NCBI RefSeq assembly: GCF_003352085.1 | Contig: NZ_CP025804.1 | Location: 868,001-932,000 of the forward strand | Direction of reading: 5' to 3' | DNA from: Sulfitobacter sp. SK012 | GTDB lineage: Bacteria > Pseudomonadota > Alphaproteobacteria > Rhodobacterales > Rhodobacteraceae | DNA: 64,000 nucleotides | Part shown: positions 49,108-59,665 of the stretch, one piece after another | How positions within the stretch are numbered: the first letter of the stretch is position 1 | How the letters are laid out: each line of letters starts with the position of its first letter | Program-made: the position numbers and the translations under genes | Notes under the pieces: model-generated | The model's database searches: none | What the model was told of the DNA's origin: nothing | The model's input: the letters and a program-made list of their open reading frames with translations, nothing else

Positions 49108-49691
49108 CTGGGTTTATCCCCGACCTCTTTGCGCCAGTGACGTCGGCACAAAGATACGTAGGTCTCGTTCCCGCCGATTTGCACTTGAGCACCGTCCCGT
49201 AGCGCTTTGCCGTCTGATCCTTGGCGCACAACCATGGTTGCTTTCTTGCCGCAATGGCAGATCGTGCGCACTTCGCGCATTTCGTCAGCCAGCGCGAGCA
49301 ATGTGGCAGAGCCAGGGAACAGCGCGCCGCGAAAATCCACCCGCAAACCAAAGCACATGATCGGCAAATTTAGATCGTCAACAGCACGGGCGAGTTGCCA
49401 AACTTGCGGCTCGCTTAAAAATTGTGCCTCGTCGATGAACACGCAAGCACAGGGACCGGCGGCAATCCGCTTTTTCAACTTGGCGAATAAATCCTCACCC
49501 GGCGCGAAAGTATCGGCGGGTTGCGCGATCCCGATACGGGACGCGATTTGCGCAGGACCGGTCCGGTTGTCCAGATGCGCGGTCATCAAATAGGGAATCA
49601 TGCCGCGTTCGACATAGTTGTGCGCAGCCTGCAGCAGGACAGTGGATTTGCCTGCATTCATGGTGGAATAGTTGAAATAAAGCTTTGCCAT
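49104..49691 (-). CDS. tdk: Thymidine kinase
   Basis: A 195-residue type II thymidine kinase of nucleotide salvage. P-loop YSTMNAGKST near residue 9, CVFIDEAQFLSEPQV near 83, the lasso region and zinc-binding TICHCGKKATM near 143 with LCRRHW near the end. It ends 4 bp inside the convergent dehydrogenase gene. Confidence 0.96.
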   Translation of the reverse strand: MAKLYFNYSTMNAGKSTVLLQAAHNYVERGMIPYLMTAHLDNRTGPAQIASRIGIAQPADTFAPGEDLFAKLKKRIAAGPCACVFIDEAQFLSEPQVWQLARAVDDLNLPIMCFGLRVDFRGALFPGSATLLALADEMREVRTICHCGKKATMVVRQGSDGKALRDGAQVQIGGNETYVSLCRRHWRKEVGDKPS

Positions 49692-49978
49692 GGTCGCTGT
49701 GTTACGACGAGGCGCGCCAAATCCGCAAGTGCCCTTAGGCAGATAGATCTGATCCGTGTGCCATGATGCTAGATTGCTCCAGACTGTCTCCCCCCACCAA
49801 ACAGAAGCACACGAACCAGTATAAGACGCCGGCCAGGGTCACCGGTTACTCGAACCTCTGATATTGCTATCAGCACAGATACAACAATGACATTTACGAT
49901 CCCGCTCAATAATGGGAAAAGGGTCTCGGCTTTCCCCGCGCGACGCGGGTAAACAGGTTTGAAGACAGGGTTAATTGT

Positions 49979-50437
49979 ATGGCCGGATATGGCAGCTATC
50001 TGAAAAAGCATACCGAAGCGTTGGTAAAAGATGTGGGCATTGAACCTGCCTGTGTGTTGACCGGGAAGTCCAAAGCGACGCTGGGCCGGTATTACTCAGA
50101 CAATGAAGAACATGCGGACCGCTTTATGCCGGTTGATGCTGTGGCGCAGTTGGAAGATGCGGCGTCTTACCCGCATGTGACTGCTGCTTTGGCGGAACTG
50201 AAGGGGATTGGCCTCAACTTTGATGACCGCCGCCCCAATGAAGAGCGCTCAGGTGGTGTGTATTCGGACGTTATCGCCTTAAGTCAGCGTTTTGCGATGT
50301 TGATGTCGGAATACCAACAGTCGATGGAAGACGGTAAGATCACCATGAACGAAGCCAAGCGGCTGCTGCGTGAGACCACGTTGTTGCAACAGGTGTTGAT
50401 CGACATGAAACTCCATCTTGAGGACGAAAGTGTCTGA
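49979..50437 (+). CDS. CII/CP76-like regulatory protein of unknown role
   Basis: A 152-residue soluble, helical protein. The N-terminal half has a helix-turn-helix-like stretch ([20 protein letters not shown] near residue 19), a C-terminal half rich in long helices ([20 protein letters not shown] near 121). It recalls phage regulatory CII (CP76) proteins, but no other phage gene is nearby. The 287 bp upstream hold a small perfect hairpin CCCGCG-CGA-CGCGGG (49935-49949) and no gene I can support. It overlaps arsH by eight bases, so the two are likely co-transcribed. Confidence 0.6.
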   Translation: MAGYGSYLKKHTEALVKDVGIEPACVLTGKSKATLGRYYSDNEEHADRFMPVDAVAQLEDAASYPHVTAALAELKGIGLNFDDRRPNEERSGGVYSDVIALSQRFAMLMSEYQQSMEDGKITMNEAKRLLRETTLLQQVLIDMKLHLEDESV

Positions 50438-51149
50438 TCACGACCTGCAAAGCCTTGCGCTAGATCAACTGCCACCCCTCGATATTGACGCGCTGAAAGC
50501 GCCGGGTGATCCGGGGCACAAGCCGCGAATTCTGCTGCTCTATGGGTCGCTTCGTGAACAGAGCTACTCGCGACGGGCTGTCGAGGAATCGGCGCGTATT
50601 TTGCAGCATCTGGGATGCGAGATCCGCATTTTTGACCCCAAAGGTCTGCCACAGCCTGATGGCGCAGAGGATGACCATCCAAAGGTCGCCGAGCTGCGTG
50701 AGATGGCTGTCTGGGCCGAAGGGATGGTTTGGTCCAGCCCAGAGCGCCACGGGGCGATGACCGGCATTATGAAATCCCAGATCGATTGGCTGCCCTTGTC
50801 ATTGCAAGGCGGCATCCGCCCGACCCAAGGTAAAACGCTGGCGATCATGCAGGTAAGCGGTGGTTCGCAATCGTTTAATGCCGTCAATCAGATGCGGATA
50901 TTGGGACGCTGGATGAGGATGGTCACCATTCCCAATCAATCAAGTATCCCAAAAGCTTGGTTGGAGTTTGACAGCGAAGGCCGCCTTCCCAAGGGGCCGT
51001 TTTATGCCCGGATTGTCGATGTGATGGAAGAGTTGGTGAAATTCACATGGATGGTACGAGGGCGTTCCGACTACCTCGTGGATCGCTATTCGGAGCGCGT
51101 TGAAAGCACCGAAGACGTCCATAAACGGGTATCGCTGAAATCGCTCTAG
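50430..51149 (+). CDS. arsH: ArsH-type NADPH-dependent FMN reductase
   Basis: A 239-residue flavodoxin-fold protein. [20 protein letters not shown] near residue 35 is the FMN phosphate site, and [20 protein letters not shown] near 104 is the ArsH signature. ArsH oxidises trivalent organoarsenicals or acts as a general quinone/azo reductase. The GTG at 50430 has GAGG upstream and lies within the previous gene's end. No arsB, arsC or arsR is adjacent. Ends 4 bp inside the convergent KAS III gene. Confidence 0.92.
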   Translation: MSDHDLQSLALDQLPPLDIDALKAPGDPGHKPRILLLYGSLREQSYSRRAVEESARILQHLGCEIRIFDPKGLPQPDGAEDDHPKVAELREMAVWAEGMVWSSPERHGAMTGIMKSQIDWLPLSLQGGIRPTQGKTLAIMQVSGGSQSFNAVNQMRILGRWMRMVTIPNQSSIPKAWLEFDSEGRLPKGPFYARIVDVMEELVKFTWMVRGRSDYLVDRYSERVESTEDVHKRVSLKSL

Positions 51150-52270
51150 CCGTGTCGTTCGACAATGACGGATCCGACGGAATAGCCCGCACCAAACGAG
51201 CAGATCAGCCCTTTGTCGCCATCTTTCAAGTCACTGGAATATTTGGAGAATGCAATGATTGAGCCCGCGGATGACGTGTTGGCATAGTCTTGCAGGATAT
51301 TTGGCTGCTCACCTGGCTCAGGTGTGCGGCCCAGTACCTTGCGTCCGATGAAGTCGTTCATCGACTTATTCGCCTGATGCAGCCAAAGCCGTTTTAAATC
51401 ATCGGCTTGCATATCTTCTGCCTTCATATGATTCGCGACGTGTTCGGACACCATTGGCAGCACTTCTTTGAACACTTTACGTCCGTTCTGCATAAACTGC
51501 ATGTCTCGCCTGTCGGTCATGCCGTCTGGTCGGGAACGGCGTAGATAGCCGTTGTTGTTGCGGATATTATTGCTGAATTGCGTGGCGCAACGCGTTGATT
51601 TTATCTCAAAATACGGACCTGCAGCGTCCTCGGCACGTTCGATTAGTGTGGCGGTGGCTACGTCGCCAAAGATGAAATGACAATCGCGGTCGCGCCACTC
51701 AAGATGGGCCGAGCAAATCTCGGGGTTTAACACGAGTGCGGAGCGGATTGAGCCCGAGCGCACCATGTCTGCAGCGGCCTGTATGCCAAAGGTCGCAGAG
51801 GAACACGCGACATTCATGTCGAAGGCGAAACCGTTGATGCCCAAGAGCTCCTGAATCTCAATCGCGACAGCAGGATAGGCGCGTTCAAGGTTGGAGGCGG
51901 CGCAAATGACCGCATCAACGTCAGTGGCCTGCTTGCCTGCTTGTGCCAAGGCTTTGCGCGCCGCGTCTAACGCCATTTCGGCCATCAGGGACGGCTCGTC
52001 ATCACTGCGTTGGCGCAACAGCGGGTGCATCACCTTGGGATCAAGGATGCCCGTTTTATCTATGACATGGCGTTGCTGAATGCCGGACGCCTTGAGAATA
52101 AAATCTTCTGAGGAATGCGCTTTTGGTTCCAGCGTACCGGCTGCAATCGCATCTGCATTTTCGATGTTGAAAAGATCAACGTAAGCGTTGAACGCGTGTA
52201 CCAACTCGGCGTTCGTAATGACCTGATCTGGCGTGAAAACACCGGTGCCCGTGATCGCAGGTATGTGCAT
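51146..52270 (-). CDS. Beta-ketoacyl-ACP synthase III family protein
   Basis: A 374-residue thiolase-fold condensing enzyme. The catalytic Cys is Cys156 in [12 protein letters not shown], with His in [13 protein letters not shown] near 298 and Asn in [14 protein letters not shown] near 330, so the Cys-His-Asn triad is complete. It is about 50 residues longer than E. coli FabH because of an insert around residues 28-60 ([20 protein letters not shown]), a form I recall as a second FabH in proteobacteria. Single gene; the acyl substrate is unknown. Confidence 0.88.
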   Translation of the reverse strand: MHIPAITGTGVFTPDQVITNAELVHAFNAYVDLFNIENADAIAAGTLEPKAHSSEDFILKASGIQQRHVIDKTGILDPKVMHPLLRQRSDDEPSLMAEMALDAARKALAQAGKQATDVDAVICAASNLERAYPAVAIEIQELLGINGFAFDMNVACSSATFGIQAAADMVRSGSIRSALVLNPEICSAHLEWRDRDCHFIFGDVATATLIERAEDAAGPYFEIKSTRCATQFSNNIRNNNGYLRRSRPDGMTDRRDMQFMQNGRKVFKEVLPMVSEHVANHMKAEDMQADDLKRLWLHQANKSMNDFIGRKVLGRTPEPGEQPNILQDYANTSSAGSIIAFSKYSSDLKDGDKGLICSFGAGYSVGSVIVERHG

Positions 52271-52406
52271 GGAAGCCTCCTCTGAGTTGGCGGAGTAGGC
52301 CCAAAAACGCCAGGGTGGTCAAGGTGCGCGGGGCTCAAGGGGGAGATGGATGACGTAACGGGAGGGGGGCAGATCATTGTCTTTATCAAAAAAAGTAAAC
52401 TAAATT

Positions 52407-52434
52407 TGATCCGACGCGATGATCGCCCCGTATT
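52407..52434 (+). promoter_or_regulatory. ECF (RpoE/ChrR, ECF11-like) promoter of the fasciclin gene
   Basis: TGATCC (52407-52412), 16 bp, CGTATT (52429-52434), 31 bp before the ATG. This matches the ECF11/RpoE consensus of Rhodobacter (TGATCC then CGTA-like -10, 16 bp apart). As I recall, a fasciclin gene is among the RpoE singlet-oxygen targets of Rhodobacter sphaeroides. Confidence 0.6.
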
Positions 52435-52465
52435 CAGTTTATCAAACATCCAATGGAGAGACAAA

Positions 52466-52954
52466 ATGATCCGTAGAACGCTTTTGAAAACTGGTGGCGC
52501 TGTAGGCCTTATGGCGCTTGTTGCAGGTTGTGCAACAACGTCAGGCACTGGCGACATCGTTGATGTGGCATCCGGCAACGGAGATTTCTCGACCTTGGTC
52601 GCAGCCGTTGGCGCAGCAGGTCTGGTCGATACGTTGAAAGGGCCCGGCCCATTCACAGTATTCGCCCCAACTAACGCAGCCTTTGCGGCCCTGCCAGAAG
52701 GCACTGTCGACAGCTTGCTGCTGCCAGAAAACAAAGACCAGCTGATCAAAATCCTGACCTACCATGTCGTTGCAGGCAACTACCCGGCCAGCTCACTTGT
52801 AGGCAAGCACGGTAAGCTGACATCCGTGCAAGGCGGAACGCTGGGGATCAACGGCAGCGACGGCGTAAAAGTAAATGGCGCGACAGTAGTCATCGCCGAT
52901 GTTGCGGCCTCAAACGGTACAATTCACGCGATCGACGCCGTATTGCTGCCCTGA
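52466..52954 (+). CDS. Fasciclin-domain lipoprotein
   Basis: A 162-residue exported protein. After RRTLLKTGGAVGLMALVAGC (lipobox LVAGC, acylated Cys near residue 21) comes one FAS1 domain: FSTLVAAVGAAGLVDTLKGP near residue 42, GPFTVFAPTNAAFAALP near 61, LTYHVVAGNYPA near 96 and HAIDAVLLP at the end. The ATG at 52466 has GGAG upstream. Putative cell-surface or periplasmic adhesion/stress role. Expression probably under an ECF sigma factor, given the upstream promoter. Confidence 0.92.
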   Translation: MIRRTLLKTGGAVGLMALVAGCATTSGTGDIVDVASGNGDFSTLVAAVGAAGLVDTLKGPGPFTVFAPTNAAFAALPEGTVDSLLLPENKDQLIKILTYHVVAGNYPASSLVGKHGKLTSVQGGTLGINGSDGVKVNGATVVIADVAASNGTIHAIDAVLLP

Positions 52955-52975
52955 TTGCTTGCAATATGTTGAAAG

Positions 52976-53003
52976 AGGCCTCGCATTTGTGGGGCCTTTT
53001 TTT
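52976..53003 (+). terminator. Terminator of the fasciclin gene
   Basis: A 9-bp stem AGGCCTCGC / GTGGGGCCT with two G-U pairs, loop ATTT and seven T. Confidence 0.85.
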
Positions 53004-53011
53004 GTTTGGGC

Positions 53012-53302
53012 TTAGGAAATCGGCACTGAATAGATCACGTAGCCATCCTGCCGTGCGACTTCTACCGCGCTGGTGTCGATGACAAAGACACCTAGGTTTT
53101 CTGCATCTTCAGGGCAGCCAACAAGGTCTGCGGTGTGGTCAAGATACTCTGCTGTGGCATCAGATTCCCCAAGACGGCGACAAACGTCACCTTTGAAACG
53201 GTAACCATCCCCAAAGAATGGCAGCGATCCAGTGACGGGCGCTGGCTCAGGCGCACAGGCTGTAAGCAGTAGGGCAGTGACGGGAATTATCGACAGACGC
53301 AT
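53012..53302 (-). CDS. Small lipoprotein, unknown function
   Basis: A 96-residue protein with a lipoprotein signal peptide (MRLSIIPVTALLLTAC, lipobox LLTAC, Cys16). The mature part has two further cysteines (VCRRLGE and VGCPEDA) that may form a disulfide, and ends in a short beta-rich tail (DGYVIYSVPIS). GGAG lies before the ATG. I do not recognise a family. Single gene, tail to tail with the fasciclin gene. Confidence 0.78.
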   Translation of the reverse strand: MRLSIIPVTALLLTACAPEPAPVTGSLPFFGDGYRFKGDVCRRLGESDATAEYLDHTADLVGCPEDAENLGVFVIDTSAVEVARQDGYVIYSVPIS

Positions 53303-53770
53303 TGGTCAGCTCCTTTAATAAAGGTGCCGACAAAGTAGCATAATTTCTCGTTTAGCGGGAGGGGTGGATGCTACGGCTCGATGCGACCGTGCGACGTGAG
53401 CCTGTGTATCGTGATATGAACGGCGGTTTCGTGCTTTCAGACCTGTCTTCGCAGCGGCGATGGGGAAAGTTCGATTGAACGTTCCCGGCGCAGAGCTTTC
53501 TGGCTATCCCACGATTCAACATAATTCGGCGCGAACGTTTCACAGCCGCTGTTTATCGGCAAAAGAACTGATATCGGTGTCTTCCCGAAAGCGGCTTCCA
53601 TCTCGAATGGTGAAGCATACCATTTGGCCCGGTTTACTTGGAAAGGGTGCCAAAGACGGGAGCCGGTTCAAAATGCAAAGGTTCAGTGGGTAGAGAGTGT
53701 TTAAGTCTGTCTGCTTTCATTAATACGGCCAAATATGTTAACCTCATTTCAATCAATTGGAGGGGCACTC
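53303..53770. other. 468-bp stretch without a supported gene
   Basis: Several short frames exist on both strands, the longest about 77 codons at 53460-53693, but none has a ribosome binding site or recognisable pattern. It should contain the promoters of the flanking divergent genes; I cannot point to them. GGAGG at 53759-53763 is the ribosome binding site of the next gene. Confidence 0.5.
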
Positions 53771-54028
53771 GTGAGCGTTTTAGATATTTTTGCGTGGGTT
53801 GTGCTCATCGTTATCATTGGCACGGTAATCGTTGTTTTCGTGTTTTTGGCCATGCTACCAGGGCGTATTGCTAAGCAACGCAACCATCCTCAGTACGAAG
53901 CAGTGAATGTGGCTGGCTGGCTCGGTGCGTTAGCACTTGGTGTGTTCTGGCCACTAGCGCTGGTTTGGGCCTTTTACATATCGTCAGAACAGCAACTCCC
54001 CAAAACTGATGAGGAGGCAACGTCATGA
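53771..54028 (+). CDS. DUF3302 (YiaW-like) inner-membrane protein
   Basis: An 85-residue protein with two hydrophobic segments (about residues 4-30 and 47-70) and the motif IAKQRNHPQYEAVNVAGW between them, which is the DUF3302/YiaW signature. I start at the GTG at 53771 because GGAGG lies seven bases upstream; an in-frame ATG at 53735 has none. It overlaps the HlyD-family gene by four bases (ATGA), like yiaW-yiaV in E. coli. Confidence 0.82.
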   Translation: MSVLDIFAWVVLIVIIGTVIVVFVFLAMLPGRIAKQRNHPQYEAVNVAGWLGALALGVFWPLALVWAFYISSEQQLPKTDEEATS

Positions 54029-55152
54029 TTGTGTTTCTCACGCTCATCTATGTGGCGGTTCTTTTTGTTCTGATCCGTGCCAAAGTTCTTCCGGACACAA
54101 AGGCAACCTGGGCAACTACCGGTGGTTGGATTGTTCTTTTGTTGATCTTTCTTTTCATCCCAATGCAGTGGGGGGCGCCCTCCGGCCCAGTTCGCATCAT
54201 GACCCGTGTAGTTCAAATCGTGCCGAATGTTGCAGGGCAAGTCGTTGAAGTTGTTGCTAACCCTAATGTTTCGATGAAAAAGGGAGATGTCCTTTTTCGC
54301 ATCGACCCCGTTCCGTTTCAGCAATCTGTAGACATTGCCGAGGCCAACCTAGTGCGTGTCCAGGCGCAGTCGGTACAGGACCTAGAAGCGTTGAAAACAG
54401 CGCAAGCCAGCTTGCGTCAGGCAACTGCTCAAAAGGACTTGGCCCAATCTCGCTATGACGACGATAAAAAGTTAGTGGAAAGTGGAACCTATTCAGAAAA
54501 CCGCCTTGATCGTCGTACAAGCGATCTGGATCAGGCATCTGCAGCAGTGGACTCGGCTCGCGCCTCAGTGACCCGAGCTGAAGCTGAGTTGGGGGCGGTC
54601 ATGCCAAGCGGCAAGGTTGCCAAGCTGGCCGAGGCCGAAACCAGTCTGGACCAGGCTCTCTGGAACTTAGATCAAACGATTGTTCGCGCGCCAGGCGATG
54701 GCTATGTGACCAATATGGCTCTGTCTGTCGGACAGAGGGCGGTTAGCTTACCATTCGCACCGGCCATGGCTTTTGTAGACACGGCTGAATCTGGACCCGT
54801 GGCGCAGATACACCAAATATACCTGAGGCACATAAAACACGGACAGCAAGTTGAAATCGCCTTAAAAACGCAGCCGGGAAAGCTGATTTTTGGAACCGTG
54901 GACCGTGTTATTCCAGCAGTTTCCGGCGGTCAGGCACAAGTCTCCGGCTCAATTGCAGCAGCAGTGAATGTCACTTCGGAACCGTTCTTGATACGTATCA
55001 ATTCCAACAATCCAGATGATGCCGTGTTTATGGTTCCAGGGGCAGTTGGTACCGTGGCAATTTACACCGAGAAGGTCGGCGCCACCCATGTAATTCGTAA
55101 AGTTATGATGCGAATGACCGCCATTCTGAACTACTTAAACCCAGCTCTGTAG
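54025..55152 (+). CDS. HlyD/EmrA-family membrane fusion protein (YiaV-like)
   Basis: A 375-residue protein with two N-terminal transmembrane segments (about residues 2-18 and 30-48), then the membrane-fusion layout: IVPNVAGQVVEVVANPNVSM near residue 65 (lipoyl half), an alpha-helical hairpin about 95-190 (ALKTAQASLRQATAQKDLAQ), the second lipoyl half (TIVRAPGDGYVTNMALSVGQ near 223) and a beta-barrel. GAGGAGG precedes the ATG. No transporter or TolC-type partner is adjacent, so the pair may work with a distant permease (inference). Confidence 0.88.
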   Translation: MIVFLTLIYVAVLFVLIRAKVLPDTKATWATTGGWIVLLLIFLFIPMQWGAPSGPVRIMTRVVQIVPNVAGQVVEVVANPNVSMKKGDVLFRIDPVPFQQSVDIAEANLVRVQAQSVQDLEALKTAQASLRQATAQKDLAQSRYDDDKKLVESGTYSENRLDRRTSDLDQASAAVDSARASVTRAEAELGAVMPSGKVAKLAEAETSLDQALWNLDQTIVRAPGDGYVTNMALSVGQRAVSLPFAPAMAFVDTAESGPVAQIHQIYLRHIKHGQQVEIALKTQPGKLIFGTVDRVIPAVSGGQAQVSGSIAAAVNVTSEPFLIRINSNNPDDAVFMVPGAVGTVAIYTEKVGATHVIRKVMMRMTAILNYLNPAL

Positions 55153-55260
55153 TTCAGGTCTTAACCGCCAAAGCAACGATTGTATTGGGCTCGAACTGGA
55201 CCACTGAAGCTTTTAGTGAGGGCCAATCAACCCTCTTGAGGAACTCGGCAACCTCGAGTC

Positions 55261-56073
55261 CTACTTCGAAGCAACAATAACAAACCCCTGTATTTTTCCG
55301 GTAACTGCGCCCGAACCGAAGACCTGTTCGATGTCTACTGCCGCGGCGTTCGTGATTTTGTCCAAACAGCTAGCGTCGCGGTCTAACAGTTCATTCCGCA
55401 AAGGAGTGCCTTGGCAATAAGCAATGGCTGGAATGCGGGCGTTCTCTGCATGGCTTTGTTCGGTAATCGTGTGGACTTCAACGCCACTAAATCCGGCACT
55501 TTGCAGCTCGCTCTTGATGGATGCGATGTCATGGTAACCATGTGGTGTCCGCTCCAAGAAAATTGGCGGATCGTCGGGGAAAAATCGCGTTGCCGTCGCG
55601 GTGACGTTCTGTGCAAATTCGTTATTCTCGATCTTGTCCCAAACGTTGAAGATGAACTGGCCACCCTCACGAAGCATGCGGAATGCTTCGGTATATCCCG
55701 CCGCTTTGTCGGGTAGGAACATCATGCCAAACTGACAACACATGATATCAAAAGTCTCATCATCGAACGGCAAGGACATTGCGTCGGCCTGTTGCCATTC
55801 GATTTGAGTATCATCGGGCTGCTGCTTTGCCGCTCGGTCCAACATCGGTGGATTCAAGTCCGTCACGACATAGCGGGCTTCGTCTTTCAGCAAGGGCGCT
55901 AGGGCGCGGGTGACCACACCGCTTCCTGCAGCTGTTTCCAACACAGCATTGGGACCAACACGCGCAACTCTCTGTGCCATATCTTTTGCGTAGGATTCAA
56001 AAATCAGAGGTACGAGATAGTCATCGTAGATGTCAGGGATGGAGCCCGAAAAAACCTTGTCTTTGTCCGACAT
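55261..56073 (-). CDS. Class I SAM-dependent methyltransferase (UbiE-like)
   Basis: A 270-residue soluble enzyme. Motif I VLETAAGSGVVTRALAPLL near residue 44, then VVTDLNPPMLDRAA near 69, the DAMSLPFDDETFD post-I motif and MLREGGQFIFNVWD. The C-terminus contains a cap for an unknown substrate. It is near the HlyD pair and carB but not linked to either by spacing. Relatives methylate quinones, lipids or small metabolites. Confidence 0.86.
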   Translation of the reverse strand: MSDKDKVFSGSIPDIYDDYLVPLIFESYAKDMAQRVARVGPNAVLETAAGSGVVTRALAPLLKDEARYVVTDLNPPMLDRAAKQQPDDTQIEWQQADAMSLPFDDETFDIMCCQFGMMFLPDKAAGYTEAFRMLREGGQFIFNVWDKIENNEFAQNVTATATRFFPDDPPIFLERTPHGYHDIASIKSELQSAGFSGVEVHTITEQSHAENARIPAIAYCQGTPLRNELLDRDASCLDKITNAAAVDIEQVFGSGAVTGKIQGFVIVASK

Positions 56074-56186
56074 TGCCGTGAATCCTCAAATTGGTCCTAT
56101 TTGACGTCTCACCAATTCGTAGCACATTTCCACAGTTTTTCTTTGATATCTTTGATCTCAGACAGGCAGTTTACGTGAATCGCGCC

Positions 56187-59100
56187 TTACCCCTGTAGTG
56201 ACTTCACCCCGATGTCGTCTTCTGCCTGGGCCTTGATCGCCAACGCTGCGGCATAGCTGCCGGCTGCTGTGGTGAAATAAGGGATCCGGTCATAAAGCGC
56301 GATGGAGCGGATGGATTTGCTGTCGTCTACGGCTTGTTGGCCTTCGGTGGTGTTCATCACCAGATGGATTTCTTCGTCCTTCATCATGTCGGTGATGTCG
56401 GGGCGACCTTCGTAGACCTTATTTACCACTGCGCAGGTGTGGCCGTTTTCATTGAACCAAGCCGCCGTTCCGCGGGTCGCGATGAGGGTAAAACCTTGGT
56501 CCAGAAGAATTCCAGCGGCTTTGAGCATGTCACCTGTTTTGTCGGCATCCTTGATCGAGATGAACGCACAGCCTGAGCGCGGCAAGGGATTGCCCGCGCC
56601 GATTTGTGCCTTGAGGAACGCGCGAGGGAAATCACGGTCCCAGCCCATGACCTCGCCGGTGGAGCGCATTTCAGGGCCCAAGATCGTGTCCACACCAGGG
56701 AAGCGGGCGAAGGGAAGCACCGCCTCTTTGACGGAGAACCACGGCATATTTGGATCAGCAAGGGTCATCGGATCGCCAAGCGGCAAGATGTCTTCGTAGG
56801 CGGTTTGTGCCGCATAGGGCGCACGCTGTGGGAAGTTGCTGAGCGGTTCGCCGGCCATGATGCGCGCGGCAATTGAGGCGATCGCTGAATCCGTCGCCTT
56901 GGCCACAAAGGGCACAGTGCGCGAGGCGCGAGGGTTGACCTCAATCAGATAGATGTCGCCATCTTTGATCGCGAACTGGATGTTCATCAGCCCGACCACA
57001 TTAAGAGCCAGCGCCAATGCATGGGTCTGTTTTTCGATCTCTACGATGATGTCGCGCGGCAGGGAGTAGGGCGGCAACGAACAGGCACTGTCACCTGAGT
57101 GCACGCCAGCTTCTTCGATATGCTGCATGATGCCGGCGACGTGCACGTCCTTGCCATCGCACAGCGCGTCCACGTCCAACTCAACCGCGCCAGAGAGATA
57201 GCTGTCGAGCAGCACGGGACTTTTGCCCGATACGACCACGGCTTCGCGAATGTAGCGCTCCAAGCTTTGCTGATCGCGCACGATTTCCATCGCGCGACCC
57301 CCCAAGACGTAGGAGGGGCGAATTACCAGTGGAAAGCCGATATCTTTGGCGATCTCAAAGGCTTGTTCGTCTGTTGACGCGATACCGTTATGTGGCTGCT
57401 TGAGGCCGAGAGACTGCACAAGCTGCTGGAAACGCTCACGGTCTTCGGCAAGGTCGATCATATCGGGCGTGGTGCCGAGGATCGGGATGCCTTCGTCTTG
57501 TAGGGCCTGGGCGATCTTGAGCGGGGTTTGACCGCCGAACTGGACGATCACACCGTGCAGCGTGCCGTTCTCCTGCTCAACCCGCAGGATTTCCATCACA
57601 TGTTCAAAGGTCAGTGGCTCAAAATACAGACGATCCGAGGTGTCATAATCCGTCGAGACCGTTTCTGGATTACAGTTGACCATGATCGTCTCATAGCCCG
57701 CGTCTGTCAGGGCATAACAGGCGTGACAGCAACAGTAATCAAACTCGATCCCTTGGCCGATCCGGTTGGGACCGCCGCCAAGAATGACGACCTTTTTGCG
57801 ATCGGACGGGCGCGCTTCACATTCCGCATCCCCCATCATTGGGGTCTCATAGGTCGAATACATATAAGGGGTCTGCGCCTCAAATTCGGCGGCGCAAGTA
57901 TCGATGCGTTTAAAGACGGCTTTGACACCTTGTGCGAGCCGGGCGCGGCGCACGTCATTTTCCGAAAGGCCGGTCAGATTGGCGAGGCGGGCATCGGTAA
58001 AGCCCATCATCTTGAGGTGACGCAGGGCGTGTTCTTCGCCGGGCAGACCGCTCGCGCGCACTTCTTCTTCGGCTTCGATGATCTCGCGGATGCGTGCAAG
58101 GAACCAAGGGTCGAACATGGTGACGCCGTGGATATCATCATCCGACATGCCATACCGCATGGCCTGAGCGATGGTGCGCATGCGGTCTGGGGTTTGCTCT
58201 GCAATGGCTTTCGTTACGGCTGCGATATTCTGCGGAGCGTCTGACGGCATGTCGTCAGAAAATCCTGGGATGTTGACTTCGTCAAAGCCAGTAAGGTCGG
58301 ATTCCATCGACGCCAGTGCTTTTTGCAGGCTTTCATGGATGGTGCGCCCGATGGCCATCGCCTCGCCAACGGATTTCATGGCCGTGGTCAGGTACGGCTT
58401 GGCACCTGGGAATTTTTCAAAGGCAAATTTTGGGATCTTGGTGACGACATAATCGATGGACGGCTCAAAGCTCGCCGGCGTGACGCCAGTGATGTCGTTG
58501 TCCAATTCATCAAGCGTAAAGCCAACCGCCAGTTTTGCGGCGATTTTGGCAATGGGAAAGCCCGTCGCTTTGGAGGCAAGCGCAGAAGAGCGCGACACCC
58601 GCGGGTTCATCTCGATCACAACCATACGGCCATCGGCGGGGTTAACGGCCCATTGCACGTTGGAGCCGCCCGTTTCGACACCGATTTCGCGCAGCACGGC
58701 GATCGAGTGGTTGCGCATGATCTGGTATTCTTTGTCCGTCAACGTGAGCGCCGGGGCCACGGTAATGGAATCGCCCGTGTGCACGCCCATGGGATCAACG
58801 TTTTCGATGGCGCAGACGATGATGGCGTTATCGGCCGTGTCGCGTACCACTTCCATCTCGAATTCTTTCCAACCCAACAGCGATTCGTCGATCAGGATCT
58901 GGCCCATCGGCGATGCATCCATGCCCGAGCGGCAGAAAAATTCGTAATCTTCGCGGTTGTACGCAACGCCGCCACCGGTGCCGCCCATCGTAAAGGCGGG
59001 GCGGATGATGGCAGGCAGACCGATATCTTCGATGCTTTCAAGCGCGATCGCCACACCAGCAGCGAGGTCTTTTTTGCCGTTTGCATCCTTGGGAGCCGTG

Positions 59101-59546
59101 CAAATGGTCGCGCGGGGGTTTTCGATGCCCAAACGGTCCATTGCGTCACGAAACAGCTTGCGATCCTCAGCCATTTCAATGGCTTCGCGCTTAGCACCGA
59201 TCATCTCGACGTTGAATTTATCCAGCACGCCCATCTCTTCGAGGGCGAGCGAGGTGTTGAGGCCCGTCTGGCCACCCATGGTGGGTAATAACGCGTCAGG
59301 GCGTTCTTTTTCGATGATTTTTGCAACAATTTCAGGGGTGATGGGCTCAATATAGGTAGCGTCTGCCAACCCTGGGTCCGTCATGATCGTGGCCGGGTTC
59401 GAGTTGACCAGAATGACCCGGTAGCCTTCCTCTTTGAGGGCCTTGCAGGCTTGGGCTCCTGAGTAGTCAAATTCGCAGGCTTGCCCGATAACAATAGGAC
59501 CCGCGCCAATGATCATTATCGACTGAATGTCGGTTCTTTTTGGCAT
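56187..59546 (-). CDS. carB: Carbamoyl-phosphate synthase large chain
   Basis: A 1119-residue enzyme making carbamoyl phosphate from glutamine-derived ammonia, bicarbonate and ATP for arginine and pyrimidines. Two ATP-grasp halves are visible: the first with [20 protein letters not shown] at the start and [20 protein letters not shown], the second with [20 protein letters not shown] and [22 protein letters not shown]-terminal MGS-like allosteric domain follows ([16 protein letters not shown]). About 45 residues longer than the E. coli protein, which I recall as normal for Rhodobacterales. carA is not adjacent. Confidence 0.97.
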   Translation of the reverse strand: MPKRTDIQSIMIIGAGPIVIGQACEFDYSGAQACKALKEEGYRVILVNSNPATIMTDPGLADATYIEPITPEIVAKIIEKERPDALLPTMGGQTGLNTSLALEEMGVLDKFNVEMIGAKREAIEMAEDRKLFRDAMDRLGIENPRATICTAPKDANGKKDLAAGVAIALESIEDIGLPAIIRPAFTMGGTGGGVAYNREDYEFFCRSGMDASPMGQILIDESLLGWKEFEMEVVRDTADNAIIVCAIENVDPMGVHTGDSITVAPALTLTDKEYQIMRNHSIAVLREIGVETGGSNVQWAVNPADGRMVVIEMNPRVSRSSALASKATGFPIAKIAAKLAVGFTLDELDNDITGVTPASFEPSIDYVVTKIPKFAFEKFPGAKPYLTTAMKSVGEAMAIGRTIHESLQKALASMESDLTGFDEVNIPGFSDDMPSDAPQNIAAVTKAIAEQTPDRMRTIAQAMRYGMSDDDIHGVTMFDPWFLARIREIIEAEEEVRASGLPGEEHALRHLKMMGFTDARLANLTGLSENDVRRARLAQGVKAVFKRIDTCAAEFEAQTPYMYSTYETPMMGDAECEARPSDRKKVVILGGGPNRIGQGIEFDYCCCHACYALTDAGYETIMVNCNPETVSTDYDTSDRLYFEPLTFEHVMEILRVEQENGTLHGVIVQFGGQTPLKIAQALQDEGIPILGTTPDMIDLAEDRERFQQLVQSLGLKQPHNGIASTDEQAFEIAKDIGFPLVIRPSYVLGGRAMEIVRDQQSLERYIREAVVVSGKSPVLLDSYLSGAVELDVDALCDGKDVHVAGIMQHIEEAGVHSGDSACSLPPYSLPRDIIVEIEKQTHALALALNVVGLMNIQFAIKDGDIYLIEVNPRASRTVPFVAKATDSAIASIAARIMAGEPLSNFPQRAPYAAQTAYEDILPLGDPMTLADPNMPWFSVKEAVLPFARFPGVDTILGPEMRSTGEVMGWDRDFPRAFLKAQIGAGNPLPRSGCAFISIKDADKTGDMLKAAGILLDQGFTLIATRGTAAWFNENGHTCAVVNKVYEGRPDITDMMKDEEIHLVMNTTEGQQAVDDSKSIRSIALYDRIPYFTTAAGSYAAALAIKAQAEDDIGVKSLQG

Positions 59547-59665
59547 TGGATCGCCCCCGGTAATATTTGCAAATTGTCGTGGGTTATAGGCATGGCACGA
59601 CTGGTTGCAAGGGTGGATTGGGGCGCTGCTGCAAACGGTTGAAAAATCGCGGCCAAAGTATGCGT

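Noticed and set aside
49769..50011. An 80-codon minus-strand frame with a hydrophobic middle upstream of the CII-like gene
   Set aside because: It overlaps the start of the CII-like gene, has no ribosome binding site and ends in an unlikely context; probably chance.
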